64,000 nucleotides of DNA from contig NZ_WKJP01000001.1 of assembly GCF_009674585.1 (NCBI RefSeq), positions 1,798,001 to 1,862,000 on the forward strand, written 5' to 3'. This DNA is from Haloferax marinisediminis. GTDB lineage: Archaea > Halobacteriota > Halobacteria > Halobacteriales > Haloferacaceae. Position numbers and translations under genes: made by a program. Position 1 is the first letter of the stretch, and every line of letters starts with the position of its first letter. The notes beneath the pieces were generated by a model. That model saw only the letters and a list, made by a program, of their open reading frames with translations, ran no database searches and had not been told where the DNA came from. Positions 1-8,774 of the stretch are shown one piece after another.

Positions 1-29
1 GGAGCACTGTCAAAATTAAGACAACAAGG

Positions 30-1508
30 ATGAAATTCGATACTACCGATACAAACGAGACCGACGAAGAGACGCGAACGAGACTCTTTCCGATAACACG
101 GCGACGCGTGATGCAGTCGCTCGGTGCCGCCGGTGTGCTGGGCGGCATTACTGGAACTGCGACGGCGACGAACGGAGACTGTACGTGCGAAGGACTGGGC
201 GGCCAAGGAAGTCGGTGTTTCTTACCCGACGAAGACTGTTCGTTCTGTAAAATCGACGATAGCGACCTCTCGGTGGGCGAGACGTGTACCGTCCCCGAGA
301 CGAGTATCACCGTCACGCGTGAGAGCCTCGACTGTATCAGTTGGACCGACCCAGCTGGTGAACTCGAAGATATCGCACTCAAAGCAGGGAACATAGCTGA
401 GGAGAATTACGACAATCCTGTCGACGACGTTGCCTGTACGCTGTACTCCGAATTCGGCGTCGACTCCAACGGCCAACTGTGCACGGAGGATGGCAAAGAC
501 ATCAGCCACATCACTGTCAAACACAGTTGCGGTGACGGGAACGGCGGCGGAAACGGTGGAACCTGTGACCCAACGCTCAGCTCTTCGGCAGACTGTGAGG
601 ACGTGACTGTCGAGGCGAGCGGTCTCGACTACTGCTCGATTACGGCGATGGTGTCCTTCGATAACTGCGGTTCAGAGACGTACCCGATTTCGAACGGGAC
701 CAACACGCTCGCAGTGCCGTGTTACTGCACGCCGTCGAGTATCTCGTTCACCGACAGCAACGGTGCTGACCTGAGCGGGTTCGACGAGACCTTCAGCGTC
801 GCTGACTGCACACCGACCTTCGAAGCGGAGTTCTCGTGCGACGAAGTTGAGGTCTCAGGGACGGGGCTCCTCGACAGTTGCCCAGTCACGGCGAAGTTGT
901 ACACGAAGGCAGACTCGGAAGGTTACCCAGGATTCAATCCGTCGTGTGGCGGTCCATACACGCACTCCCTGACGAAGGGCAGTCCATCGTACACCTTCAG
1001 CCTGCCATGTGGCTGTGAAGCCGACAAGGTCGAATTCGAATACGATGGAACCGTGCTCGACACGAAAACTGCATCGGACCTCAACTGCATCTGCAACCAA
1101 ATCGAGGACGCGTGCAAGTTCGAGTGGTACGACGACGAGCAGAATGAAATCGTGTTCGACCAGTGGCTCGACTGCAATGGTGGGCAAATCAAGTTCACTA
1201 ACCCGACGTACAAAGAGGGTGAAGAAGGCGAACTCGTCTGCTTCGACTTCGAGTCAGACTTCCCCGTCTTCGAAGTGTTCGTGAAGGGCGGTGGCGGCAA
1301 GGACGCCGGCAACACCTACACGTGGTTGTGTGGGACGACTGGGTCCGGCACGGCCCCGTCGCTGGTCGAGGGACCGCAGGGTGCCACGTGGGGTGGAAGC
1401 CTCTGTGCGAACAAGCACCCGAAGAACGGGAAGCAGACCGCGGTCAGCCACGTGGTCTTCCGCGTCTGTACTGAGGAGGGCTTCGGTACCGCACCGACCA
1501 ACGGATAG
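30..1508 (+). CDS. Tat-exported cysteine-rich protein of unknown function
   Basis: 492 residues. The N-terminus has a twin-arginine motif (RRRVMQS, residues 24-30) and a hydrophobic stretch to about residue 47, so export by Tat is likely. No lipobox and no C-terminal anchor are visible. The mature part has 30 cysteines, very unusual for a haloarchaeal protein. Two similar modules follow one another (about residues 179-259 and 260-353). Each opens with a C-x-P-T motif, has a C-x-(I/V)-TA core and closes with a PC-x-C motif. A Gly/Asn-rich linker (residues 168-177) precedes them. I do not recognise a family; disulfide-bonded surface domains are an inference. Only 29 bases upstream are in the window, so the promoter cannot be judged. 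Confidence 0.85.
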   Translation: MKFDTTDTNETDEETRTRLFPITRRRVMQSLGAAGVLGGITGTATATNGDCTCEGLGGQGSRCFLPDEDCSFCKIDDSDLSVGETCTVPETSITVTRESLDCISWTDPAGELEDIALKAGNIAEENYDNPVDDVACTLYSEFGVDSNGQLCTEDGKDISHITVKHSCGDGNGGGNGGTCDPTLSSSADCEDVTVEASGLDYCSITAMVSFDNCGSETYPISNGTNTLAVPCYCTPSSISFTDSNGADLSGFDETFSVADCTPTFEAEFSCDEVEVSGTGLLDSCPVTAKLYTKADSEGYPGFNPSCGGPYTHSLTKGSPSYTFSLPCGCEADKVEFEYDGTVLDTKTASDLNCICNQIEDACKFEWYDDEQNEIVFDQWLDCNGGQIKFTNPTYKEGEEGELVCFDFESDFPVFEVFVKGGGGKDAGNTYTWLCGTTGSGTAPSLVEGPQGATWGGSLCANKHPKNGKQTAVSHVVFRVCTEEGFGTAPTNG

Positions 1509-1604
1509 TCAGTCGAACGAGCGCGGGACCACACGCAGTGGCCCGTACGCATCTTTATGCAGCCAAACGTCGTCATAGAACGACACTTAACACAAGTAGT
1601 TATC

Positions 1605-2432
1605 ATGACACCCTCGACACTCGTCGACCGGATTCGCCAACCCGAATACACCGGTGAGAATCGGTGTACGCCCTGTACCGTCGTGAACGTCGTCATCGCG
1701 GCCATCGCGAGCCTCGTCCTCGGCATCGTGTGGGCACCGCTCGCCATCGCCTCGTTCGCCCTCTTCGTAGGCGTCATCTACACTCGTGGCTATCTCGTGC
1801 CGGGGACGCCGACGCTCACGAAGACGTACCTTCCAGACCGTGTGCTCCGCTGGTTCGACAAAGAACCAGCACCCGGATACGAAGTCGGCACCGACAGTGG
1901 TGCAGCACTCGACGTCGAAGCGGTGTTACAGGGTGCACAGGTGCTCGAAGAATGCGAAGACGAAGACGACCTGTGTCTGACCGCTGACTTCGAAGCCGCG
2001 TGGAACGACGAGCTTCGTCGTACCGACGAGTCGGTGGCACGGCGACGACTCGCAGCGCTCGTCGGCGTCGACGAGACAGACCTGTCGCTCGAAGACCACG
2101 GTCGGTGGATCGTTCCCGTCGTCGACGGGACACAGATTGGCCGCTGGGAGTCACAGGGCGCACTCGTCGCAGACATGGCGGCAGACCGCGTGCTCGAAGA
2201 CCGAATCAGCGACTGGGCCGAACTCACACCCGACCAGCGAAGCACGCTCGCCAGAGGCGTCCGTGTGTACCTCGAAACGTGTCCCGACTGCGGTGGCGAC
2301 GTCCGGTTCACAGAGGAGACGGCCGAGTCGTGCTGTCGGTCGTGGGAGGTTCTCACCATTCGATGTACGGACTGTGAGGCCCGTTTTTTCGAAGCCAGCC
2401 TCGACACGTTCGAAGAAGAAGAAGCAGTCTAA
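1605..2432 (+). CDS. Membrane protein with C-terminal zinc-ribbon-like cysteines
   Basis: 275 residues from the ATG at 1605. An upstream in-frame ATG at 1557 would add 16 residues that look unlike coding sequence, so I prefer 1605. Two close hydrophobic segments (about residues 25-65) form a hairpin anchor. A soluble acidic middle part follows. The C-terminus carries CPDCGG and, further on, CTDC, a pair typical of a small zinc-binding fold; two adjacent cysteines lie between them. I recognise no enzymatic motif. The protein looks like a haloarchaeal conserved hypothetical. Partner and role are unknown. Confidence 0.8.
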   Translation: MTPSTLVDRIRQPEYTGENRCTPCTVVNVVIAAIASLVLGIVWAPLAIASFALFVGVIYTRGYLVPGTPTLTKTYLPDRVLRWFDKEPAPGYEVGTDSGAALDVEAVLQGAQVLEECEDEDDLCLTADFEAAWNDELRRTDESVARRRLAALVGVDETDLSLEDHGRWIVPVVDGTQIGRWESQGALVADMAADRVLEDRISDWAELTPDQRSTLARGVRVYLETCPDCGGDVRFTEETAESCCRSWEVLTIRCTDCEARFFEASLDTFEEEEAV

Positions 2433-2493
2433 CGCACTCAGTCGACCCGATTTCTGCGGTGAAATTTTCCCTCAGAGACACCAATTCACACCT

Positions 2494-2676
2494 ATGAGTA
2501 AAGCTCACTTCGAAGTGTACGTCGACGCCCACGGCGAGTACAGATGGCGTCTCGTCCACGACAACGGAAACATCCTCGCCGACTCCGGTGAGGGCTACGC
2601 GTCGAAACAGAAGGCCAAACAGGGTATCGAGAGCCTCAAGCAGAACGTTCCAGAGGCGGCGGTCATCGAGAAGTGA
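2494..2676 (+). CDS. DUF1508 / YegP-like small protein
   Basis: 60 residues from the ATG at 2494. The sequence has the DUF1508 (UPF0339) pattern: an aromatic-rich strand 'FEVYVDAHGEYRWRLV', then 'NGNILADSGEGY', then a basic helix 'SKQKAKQGIESLKQN'. Bacterial YegP proteins usually hold two such units; haloarchaeal versions often hold one, as here. The biochemical role of the family is not settled. A short GC-rich inverted repeat with a T-run (2716-2734) lies just downstream and may be its terminator. Confidence 0.85.
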   Translation: MSKAHFEVYVDAHGEYRWRLVHDNGNILADSGEGYASKQKAKQGIESLKQNVPEAAVIEK

Positions 2677-2715
2677 CGAGTTCCGTGCTGTGAACCCTAC
2701 ACCACTGCCGGGTGT

Positions 2716-2734
2716 GGAGGCTTTTTCCGCCTCC
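2716..2734 (+). terminator. Possible hairpin terminator
   Basis: GGAGGC (2716-2721) and GCCTCC (2729-2734) pair across a loop that contains five T residues. It lies between the DUF1508 gene and psmA. Support is from sequence only. Confidence 0.35.
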
Positions 2735-2790
2735 GGCACCGACCACGAAGTAATGACGAACGTCGCCTTCGCAAACGAGGTTGTCGTCCG

Positions 2791-3519
2791 ATGAATCGAA
2801 ACGACAAGCAGGCGTACGACCGCGGGACGTCGCTGTTCTCGCCAGACGGTCGCATCTACCAGGTCGAATACGCCCGTGAGGCAGTCAAACGGGGCGCACC
2901 GGTCGTCGGCGTCCGCACGACAGACGGCGTCGTCCTCGCGGCCCAGCGCTCTTCGCCATCGACGCTCATGGAGACGAAGAGCATCGAGAAGATTCACAAA
3001 CTCGACGACCATCTCGGTGCCGCCAGCGCCGGCCACGTCGCCGACGCGCGCAAACTCGTCGACTTCGCTCGCACGACGTCACAGCGTGAACGACTCCGGT
3101 ACGGCGAACCGATGGGTGTCGAAGCGCTCACGAAGGCTATCACCGACAACATCCAAGAGAGCACACAGTCCGGTGGCACTCGTCCGTACGGTGCATCGCT
3201 GCTCATCGGCGGCGTCGAAAACGGGTCGGCACGCCTCTTTGCGACTGACCCCTCCGGGACGCCTCAAGAGTGGAAAGCAGTCGCCATCGGCGGCCGCCGC
3301 AACGACATTCAGGCCGCGCTCGAAGCAGGCTACACCGAGGACCTGTCGCTCGACGACGGCGTGACGCTCGCGCTGTCGGCACTCCGCGAGGCCGACGACG
3401 AACTCACCGCCAGTGAAGTGAGCGCCGTCACGCTGTCGGAAGATGGCTTCGTGACGCTCGACGAGGAGACGATCGCCGAAGCGTTCGCCGACGCCACCCC
3501 CGACTCGGACGAGGAGTAG
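2791..3519 (+). CDS. psmA: Proteasome subunit alpha (PsmA2-like)
   Basis: 242 residues. The N-terminal alpha-subunit signature (residues 9-35, with 'FSPDGRIYQVEYAREAVKRG') is intact. Alpha subunits form the outer rings of the 20S core and gate entry to the proteolytic chamber; they are not catalytic, and there is no processed N-terminal threonine here. Haloferax has two alpha subunits, and from memory this sequence is closer to PsmA2 than PsmA1, so 'psmA2' may be the exact name. The C-terminus is acidic (PDSDEE). The next gene starts on the base after its stop, so the two are probably co-transcribed. Confidence 0.95.
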   Translation: MNRNDKQAYDRGTSLFSPDGRIYQVEYAREAVKRGAPVVGVRTTDGVVLAAQRSSPSTLMETKSIEKIHKLDDHLGAASAGHVADARKLVDFARTTSQRERLRYGEPMGVEALTKAITDNIQESTQSGGTRPYGASLLIGGVENGSARLFATDPSGTPQEWKAVAIGGRRNDIQAALEAGYTEDLSLDDGVTLALSALREADDELTASEVSAVTLSEDGFVTLDEETIAEAFADATPDSDEE

Positions 3520-4329
3520 ATGACGACTGGGCCCGTGGCGACGCTGGAGCGCATTGCCGTCTATCCAGTGAAGTCGCTGGACCCCGAGTTCGTCGAGCGC
3601 ACAGCAGTCGTCGAAAACGGCGGTCTCTCTGGGGACCGAGAGTACGCCATCTTCGACGCCGATGGAAACTACGTCAACGGGAAGCGCGAGCGGTCGATTC
3701 ACCGAATCCGAAGTTCGGTCTCACTCGCCGACGAGACGATTCGACTCTCCGCGCCTGACTGCGAGGACTACCACGGCCCAATCGCTGACGCCGACGACTG
3801 GCTCTCGGCGTACTTCGGTTACGACGTGGAACTCCGTCGAGACCCCGCAGGCGGGTTCCCCGACGACACCACCGCTAGCGGCCCGACTATCATCTCGACG
3901 GCGACGCTCGAACAGGCCGCGTCGTGGTTCGACGGTATCGACACCGACGAGATGCGTCGACGACTCCGACCGAACCTCGAACTCGACGCCCCCGACCCGT
4001 TCTGGGAAGACCACCTGTTCGACAGCAGAGAGACGAGCGTGGAGTTCACTATCGGGTCCGTCTCGTTCGCGGGAATCAACCCCTGCCAACGCTGTGCCGT
4101 TCCAACCCGGGACCCGGACAGCGGCGAGGACACGCCGGGGTTCCGTGAGACGTTCGTGACGAAGCGCCGCGAGACACTGCCCGAGTGGTCCGGTGGCGAC
4201 TGGTTCGACCACGACTTCCGACTCATGGTCAACACCGTCGTTCCGGAGGCGTCGTGGGGCGAGTCGCTCACCGTGGGTGACCACGTTGCCGTTGGCGACG
4301 TGGTTCCCGTCGACGCCGTTTCTGGCTGA
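3520..4329 (+). CDS. MOSC domain-containing protein
   Basis: 269 residues. The N-terminal part (to about residue 115) matches the MOSC N-terminal beta-barrel domain, with 'YPVKSL' and 'GLSGDREYAIFD'. The C-terminal MOSC domain has the conserved cysteine motif 'NPCQRCAVPTRDPDSGE' (Cys189 and Cys192). MOSC proteins bind molybdenum or sulfur cofactors, and some (mARC/YcbX) reduce N-hydroxylated compounds. The substrate cannot be read from the sequence. Its start directly abuts the psmA stop, suggesting translational coupling. A tandem repeat lies just beyond the 3' end, where it meets the convergent SDR gene. Confidence 0.88.
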   Translation: MTTGPVATLERIAVYPVKSLDPEFVERTAVVENGGLSGDREYAIFDADGNYVNGKRERSIHRIRSSVSLADETIRLSAPDCEDYHGPIADADDWLSAYFGYDVELRRDPAGGFPDDTTASGPTIISTATLEQAASWFDGIDTDEMRRRLRPNLELDAPDPFWEDHLFDSRETSVEFTIGSVSFAGINPCQRCAVPTRDPDSGEDTPGFRETFVTKRRETLPEWSGGDWFDHDFRLMVNTVVPEASWGESLTVGDHVAVGDVVPVDAVSG

Positions 4330-4354
4330 TCAGGCCCCGTATTTTACCACTCAG

Positions 4355-4394
4355 GTGGTCCCTCTGTTACCATCTAGTGGTCCCTCTGTTACCA
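4355..4394. repeat. Two tandem copies of an 18-bp repeat between convergent genes
   Basis: The 18-mer GTGGTCCCTCTGTTACCA occurs at 4355-4372 and 4377-4394. The second copy overlaps the stop codon of the SDR gene read from the other strand. It may act as a two-way termination region or be a small local duplication. Confidence 0.7.
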
Positions 4395-5126
4395 CCCAGT
4401 GAACTTGTCGCGTCGGTAGAGGTCGAGTTCGCTGACGGTCGAGTCGTCCTGGAGCGCCGCGAAGCGAATCGCGTTGGCAATCTCTTCGGGTTCGGTGACT
4501 TCGCCCGCCTCGAACCGAACTTCGAACGATTCGCCGTCTTCCGACCCGAACTCCGTCCGAACCTCACTCGGGTTGACCACCGTGATGCCGATGTCGGCGT
4601 CGCCGACCTGTCCTTCTAGACTGTGTGCAAAGCCACGGACCCACCACTTCGACGCGGCGTACACCGGGTTGAACGGACGTGGATACTGTCCGGCGAAACT
4701 CCCGACGAAGATGAGGTTCCCCGCCGTCTCGCGGAGGTGCGGCAGGGCAGCGCGCGAGATGAAGAAGACGCCGTCGACGTTCGTATCCATCATCTGTCGG
4801 TACTCGGTGGTCGTCATCGACTCCACGTCCGACCCGCGTCCGAGGCCGGCGTTGTTCACCACCACGTCGACACGTCCGAACTCGTCGACCGTCTGGTCGA
4901 ACGCCGCTTCGACGGCGTCTTCGTCGCGCACGTCGGTTGGAATCACGAGCGTCTCGACGCCGTGGTCGGATTCGAGTGCTTCGGCGATGCGGAGCAGTCG
5001 GTCTTCGCGCCGAGCGAGGAGAACGACGTTCGCGCCCGCGTCTGCGAGGGCGTGTGCGGTAGCTTCGCCGATACCCGCACTCGCGCCGGTGACGAGTGCG
5101 ACACGGTCTGTGAGATTGTCACGCAT
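4389..5126 (-). CDS. Short-chain dehydrogenase/reductase (SDR)
   Basis: 245 residues from the ATG at 5124-5126; an ATG ten codons upstream is less likely because the family usually begins just before the Rossmann fold. Cofactor motif TGASAGIG is at residues 13-20, NNAG at 91-94, and the catalytic set is Ser143, Tyr156 and Lys160 (YAASK). It is a classical NAD(P)-dependent oxidoreductase of the usual length. Arg residues after strand 2 ('ARRED') suggest NADP preference. The substrate is unknown. It is convergent with the MOSC gene and divergent from the amidohydrolase at 5260. Confidence 0.92.
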   Translation of the reverse strand: MRDNLTDRVALVTGASAGIGEATAHALADAGANVVLLARREDRLLRIAEALESDHGVETLVIPTDVRDEDAVEAAFDQTVDEFGRVDVVVNNAGLGRGSDVESMTTTEYRQMMDTNVDGVFFISRAALPHLRETAGNLIFVGSFAGQYPRPFNPVYAASKWWVRGFAHSLEGQVGDADIGITVVNPSEVRTEFGSEDGESFEVRFEAGEVTEPEEIANAIRFAALQDDSTVSELDLYRRDKFTGW

Positions 5127-5259
5127 GGGTGTCGATGTGATGGGCAAGACAATCAACGATTCCCTTCTGTGGGTTATTGCAGTCCGCGACTGGAAGGTTC
5201 ACCTGCGCTCCCTGGCCGCCACCCACGTCTTTACATCACACCACCGGCTTGAGAGAGGC

Positions 5260-6417
5260 ATGTTCACACTCACCGGCGCACGGGTCGTCGACATCGACGG
5301 AACCCGCGAAGCCAACGTAGTTATCGACGAATCGACGGGACGAATCGAGTCTGTCGGTGACGAAATCGAAGGAGAGACGCGCGACGTGTCCGGGAACGTC
5401 GTCGCACCCGGACTCATCGACGCACACGTCCACTTGATGATGGACAGTCGCCCCGACGTGGCGTCGTACCGAAGCGAAACCGTCGAGCGGGCCTGTTACC
5501 GAGCGACCGCCAGCCTCCGCGAGACACTCGAAGCAGGCGTCACCACGGTCCGTGACCTCGGGTCGCCGGGAGACCTCGCGACGAGTGCGAAAGTCGCCGT
5601 CGCCGACGGTGATGTCCCCGGGCCGCGCGTCCTCGCTGCGGGCGAGAACGTCGTCATGACCGGCGGTCACGGCCACTGGTTTGGCCGCGAGGCAGACGGC
5701 CCTGACGAGGTTCGAAAGGCTGCCCGAGAGCAACTCAAACGCGGCGCCGACGTGGTCAAGTGCATGGCGACTGGCGGCGTGCTCACGGAGGGCGCAGTCA
5801 CGGGTGCACCGGAACTCACCGAAGAGGAGATGCGCGCGCTGGTCGAGGCTGCGAGCGCCAAAGGCATCCCCACTGCGGCCCACGCCCACGGCGAAGAAGG
5901 TATCAAAAACGCCACCCGCGCAGGCATCACCAGCATCGAACACGGGATGTTCATGGACGAAGAGGCGGCGTCGCTCCTCGTCGAGAACGGAACCTACTGG
6001 GTGCCGACCGCCTCGGCAGTCCTCGAAATCGTCGAACACGGTATCGACGCCGGAATCCCCGAAGAAGCAGTCGCCAAGGCCGAAGATGCCGCCGAGCGCT
6101 TCGAAGTCGCGTGGGAACACGCGCTCGACGCTGGCGTGAAGATTGCCATGGGAACCGATGCGGGGACGCCGTTCAACGAACACGGACAGAACGCGCTCCG
6201 TGAGATGGAACTGATGGTCGAGTACGGCCTCTCACCGGCCGAGGCACTCGAAGCGGCGACAGTCAGCGCAGCAGACTTGCTCGGGCTGGACGACGTTGGC
6301 AAAGTCGCCGAAGGCTACGTCGCAGACCTCGTCGTACTCGAAGCCGACCCGAGCGAAGATGCGAGCGCGTGGCAGACGACCCAGCAGGTGTATCGCGCCG
6401 GCTCACAGGTCGTCTAA
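5260..6417 (+). CDS. Amidohydrolase family protein (imidazolonepropionase/prolidase-like)
   Basis: 385 residues from the ATG at 5260. Metal ligands of the amidohydrolase barrel are visible: HVH at residues 56-58, a lysine in 'VVKCMATGG' that could be the carbamylated bridge, His in 'AHAHGE' and 'IEHGMF', and the late Asp in 'MGTDAGTPF'. This set fits the Zn-dependent imidazolonepropionase-like or Xaa-Pro dipeptidase-like branch. Actual substrate is uncertain. The gene lies directly upstream of tRNA-Glu, with a second, only distantly related amidohydrolase on the other side. Confidence 0.88.
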   Translation: MFTLTGARVVDIDGTREANVVIDESTGRIESVGDEIEGETRDVSGNVVAPGLIDAHVHLMMDSRPDVASYRSETVERACYRATASLRETLEAGVTTVRDLGSPGDLATSAKVAVADGDVPGPRVLAAGENVVMTGGHGHWFGREADGPDEVRKAAREQLKRGADVVKCMATGGVLTEGAVTGAPELTEEEMRALVEAASAKGIPTAAHAHGEEGIKNATRAGITSIEHGMFMDEEAASLLVENGTYWVPTASAVLEIVEHGIDAGIPEEAVAKAEDAAERFEVAWEHALDAGVKIAMGTDAGTPFNEHGQNALREMELMVEYGLSPAEALEAATVSAADLLGLDDVGKVAEGYVADLVVLEADPSEDASAWQTTQQVYRAGSQVV

Positions 6418-6501
6418 TCGCAACACGGCAGCGGGTGTCACGGCCGCGTTGAAGCGACAACCTTTTACGAAACCACGCGATAATTGTGAATGTACCAACG
6501 T

Positions 6502-6576
6502 GCTCTGTTGGTGTAGTCCGGCCAATCATATCACCCTCTCACGGTGATGACCAGGGTTCGAATCCCTGACGGAGCA
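6502..6576 (+). tRNA. tRNA-Glu (CTC)
   Basis: A 75-base cloverleaf. The acceptor GCTCTGT pairs with ACGGAGC (one G-U), with discriminator A at 6576 and no encoded CCA. The anticodon arm CACC-CCTCACG-GGTG places CTC at the anticodon, which reads GAG. The T-arm contains GGTTCGAATCC. Confidence 0.95.
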
Positions 6577-6744
6577 CTTTTCCCAATTCTGACCCGCGAG
6601 CGACAGCGAGCGGTGTCTGATTCCAAACTGCGGAGGAAGGGATTCGAATCAGGGAGCGACTGAAAGGAGCGACCGTGGTTCGAATCCTATCTCACCGATT
6701 CAGTACCCCAACTATTTCACCACCGCTCTACTACCCGAACGAGG
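6577..6744. other. tRNA-Glu 3' flank with T-arm-like fragments
   Basis: This 168-base spacer carries two strings that resemble tRNA T-arms ('GGGATTCGAATC' near 6638 and 'GTGGTTCGAATCC' near 6675), but neither has an acceptor, D-arm or anticodon arm. They may be remnants of duplicated tRNA 3' ends. No integrase gene is present. Confidence 0.35.
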
Positions 6745-8064
6745 ATGTTACTCGCGGGAACGGTGGTTGCGGACGCGACCACCATCATCGAAGACGGGGC
6801 TATCGTCGTCGAAGACGACCGTATCGTCGCAGTCGGCGACAGAGCGTCGGTCGAAGAGACGTACCCAACGCACGAGCGACGCGAGTTCGACATCGTCGCA
6901 CCGGGACTCGTCGGCGGACACGTCCACTCGGTTCAGTCACTCGGGAGAGGCATCGCCGACGACACCTCGCTCCTCGATTGGTTGTTCGACCACGTCCTCC
7001 CCATGGAAGCCGGCCTCGACGCCGACGGGATGCGCGTCGCCGCAGAACTCGGCTACCTCGAATGCATCGAGTCCGGGACGACGACGGTCATCGACCACCT
7101 CTCTGTCCGACACGCCGAGGAAGCCTTCGAGGCGGCCGGAGAGATGGGAATTCGCGGGCGTATTGGGAAAGTGCTGATGGACACGAACTCACCCGACGAC
7201 CTGCAAGAAGACACCGACGCAGCGCTGGCGGAGTCGAAACGACTCATCGAACAGTACCACGACACCTTCGACGGCCGACTCCAGTACGCGGTCACACCGC
7301 GATTCGCGATAACCTGCTCCGAAGCGTGCCTGCGCGGCGTGCGCGAACTCGTCGACGCCTACGACGGGGTTCGAATCCACACTCACGCGAGCGAGAACCG
7401 AGACGAAATCGCGACCATCGAGGCCGAGACGGGGATGCGGAATATCCACTGGTTACACGAAGTCGGCCTCACCGGCGACGACGTCGTTCTCGCCCACTGT
7501 GTCCACACAGACGAGTCTGAACGTGAGGTACTCGCCGAGACGGGTACGCACGTCACCTACTGCCCGTCGTCGAACATGAAACTCGCGTCGGGCATCGCGC
7601 CCATCACCGACTACCTCGACCGCGGCATCAACGTCGCACTCGGCAACGACGGCCCGCCGTGTAACAACACGCTCGACCCCTTCACCGAGATGCGACAGGC
7701 CAGTCTCCTTCAGAAAGTCGACTCGCTCAACCCGACGAACACGCCCGCGTCGACCGTCTTCGAGATGGCGACCAGAAACGGCGCGAAAGCCGCCGGATTC
7801 GACCGTGTGGGGTGTCTCCGTGAGGGGTGGAAAGCCGACGTCGTCGGCCTCACGACCGACGTGACGCGCGCAACACCACTTCACGACGTGCTGTCACACC
7901 TCGTCTTTTCGGCCCACGGCGACGACGTGGTCTTCACGATGGTCGACGGCAACGTGCTCTACGACGGTGGCGAGCACGTTCGCGCGGACGCAGACGCCAT
8001 CCGTCGCCGCGCGCGAGCGTACGCGGAGACAATTGGCACCGACACACCCGCTATCGACAACTGA
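6745..8064 (+). CDS. Amidohydrolase of the nucleoside/guanine deaminase (MtaD/SsnA-like) group
   Basis: 439 residues. Ligand motifs of the deaminase branch are in order: GGHVHS (His59, His61), 'HTHASEN', 'AHCVHTDE', and 'LGNDGPPCNN' with the metal-binding Asp. The family includes S-adenosylhomocysteine and 5'-methylthioadenosine deaminases, guanine deaminase and chlorohydrolases. The motif series is that of this group, but the substrate cannot be chosen from sequence. It is probably a cytosolic Zn or Fe enzyme in purine salvage or methyl-cycle recycling. It is followed closely by a GNAT gene on the same strand. Confidence 0.9.
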   Translation: MLLAGTVVADATTIIEDGAIVVEDDRIVAVGDRASVEETYPTHERREFDIVAPGLVGGHVHSVQSLGRGIADDTSLLDWLFDHVLPMEAGLDADGMRVAAELGYLECIESGTTTVIDHLSVRHAEEAFEAAGEMGIRGRIGKVLMDTNSPDDLQEDTDAALAESKRLIEQYHDTFDGRLQYAVTPRFAITCSEACLRGVRELVDAYDGVRIHTHASENRDEIATIEAETGMRNIHWLHEVGLTGDDVVLAHCVHTDESEREVLAETGTHVTYCPSSNMKLASGIAPITDYLDRGINVALGNDGPPCNNTLDPFTEMRQASLLQKVDSLNPTNTPASTVFEMATRNGAKAAGFDRVGCLREGWKADVVGLTTDVTRATPLHDVLSHLVFSAHGDDVVFTMVDGNVLYDGGEHVRADADAIRRRARAYAETIGTDTPAIDN

Positions 8065-8142
8065 CGGGTCTCGAATCCCGTTCTCCCTGCGAAACCGGCC
8101 ACCATCGCCGCATCTATCTCTCCACACTCCCGCACCAGAGGT

Positions 8143-8748
8143 ATGGCTGTTCGCCTCCGCCCCGCGACGGAGTCTGACCTCCCCGCTATCCGTGACATCT
8201 ACGAACCGTTCGTCGAACAGACGGCGATTACGTTCGCGTACGACCCGCCCAGCGTCGCCGACCTCGAAACGAAACTTCGAAAGAAGACACATCACCCGTG
8301 GCTGGTCTGTGAACTCGACGGGAACGTCGTCGGATACGCGTACGCCGGCCCAATCCGAGAGCGCGAGGCCTACCAATGGGCAGTCGAGACGTCGATATAC
8401 GTCGACCCCGAGTTCCAGCGCCGTGGCGTCGCTCATGGACTGTACACCGCACTCCTCGACGTCCTCGAACGACAAGGCTACGTGACCGCGTACGCGGTCA
8501 TCACGACCCCGAATCCGGCCAGTATCGCGTTCCACGAGTCGTTCGGCTTCGAACGCGTCGGTCGATTCGAGCGAATGGGCTTCAAGCACGACGAGTGGCA
8601 CGACGTGGAGTGGTGGGAACTGGACCTACGCGCACACCCGAACGACCCCGACGAACCGCTCTCGGTCGCGACAGCGCAGACTCACGACTGGTGGGACGAA
8701 GCACTTGCGCGCGGCGCCGCGTCCGTCGACGACACCGCACAGAGCTAA
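8143..8748 (+). CDS. GNAT N-acetyltransferase (phosphinothricin acetyltransferase-like)
   Basis: 201 residues. The N-terminal 'VRLRPATESDLPAIRDIYEPFVEQTAITF' and the core 'ETSIYVDPEFQRRGVAHGLYTALLD' give the GNAT acetyl-CoA loop (Q/R-x-x-G-x-A). 'PNPASIAFHESFGFERVG' is the typical C-terminal motif. Similarity is to the Pat/Bar branch, whose members acetylate small amines, including amino-acid-like compounds. About 35 C-terminal residues extend beyond the usual domain. The acceptor substrate is unknown. Confidence 0.9.
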   Translation: MAVRLRPATESDLPAIRDIYEPFVEQTAITFAYDPPSVADLETKLRKKTHHPWLVCELDGNVVGYAYAGPIREREAYQWAVETSIYVDPEFQRRGVAHGLYTALLDVLERQGYVTAYAVITTPNPASIAFHESFGFERVGRFERMGFKHDEWHDVEWWELDLRAHPNDPDEPLSVATAQTHDWWDEALARGAASVDDTAQS

Positions 8749-8774
8749 GGAGACGTTCTGGTACCGGTGTGCAG

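Noticed and set aside
4474-5259. Long upstream extension of the amidohydrolase frame
   Set aside because: The first ~260 codons are antisense to the SDR gene and unlike any amidohydrolase; the family start fits 5260.
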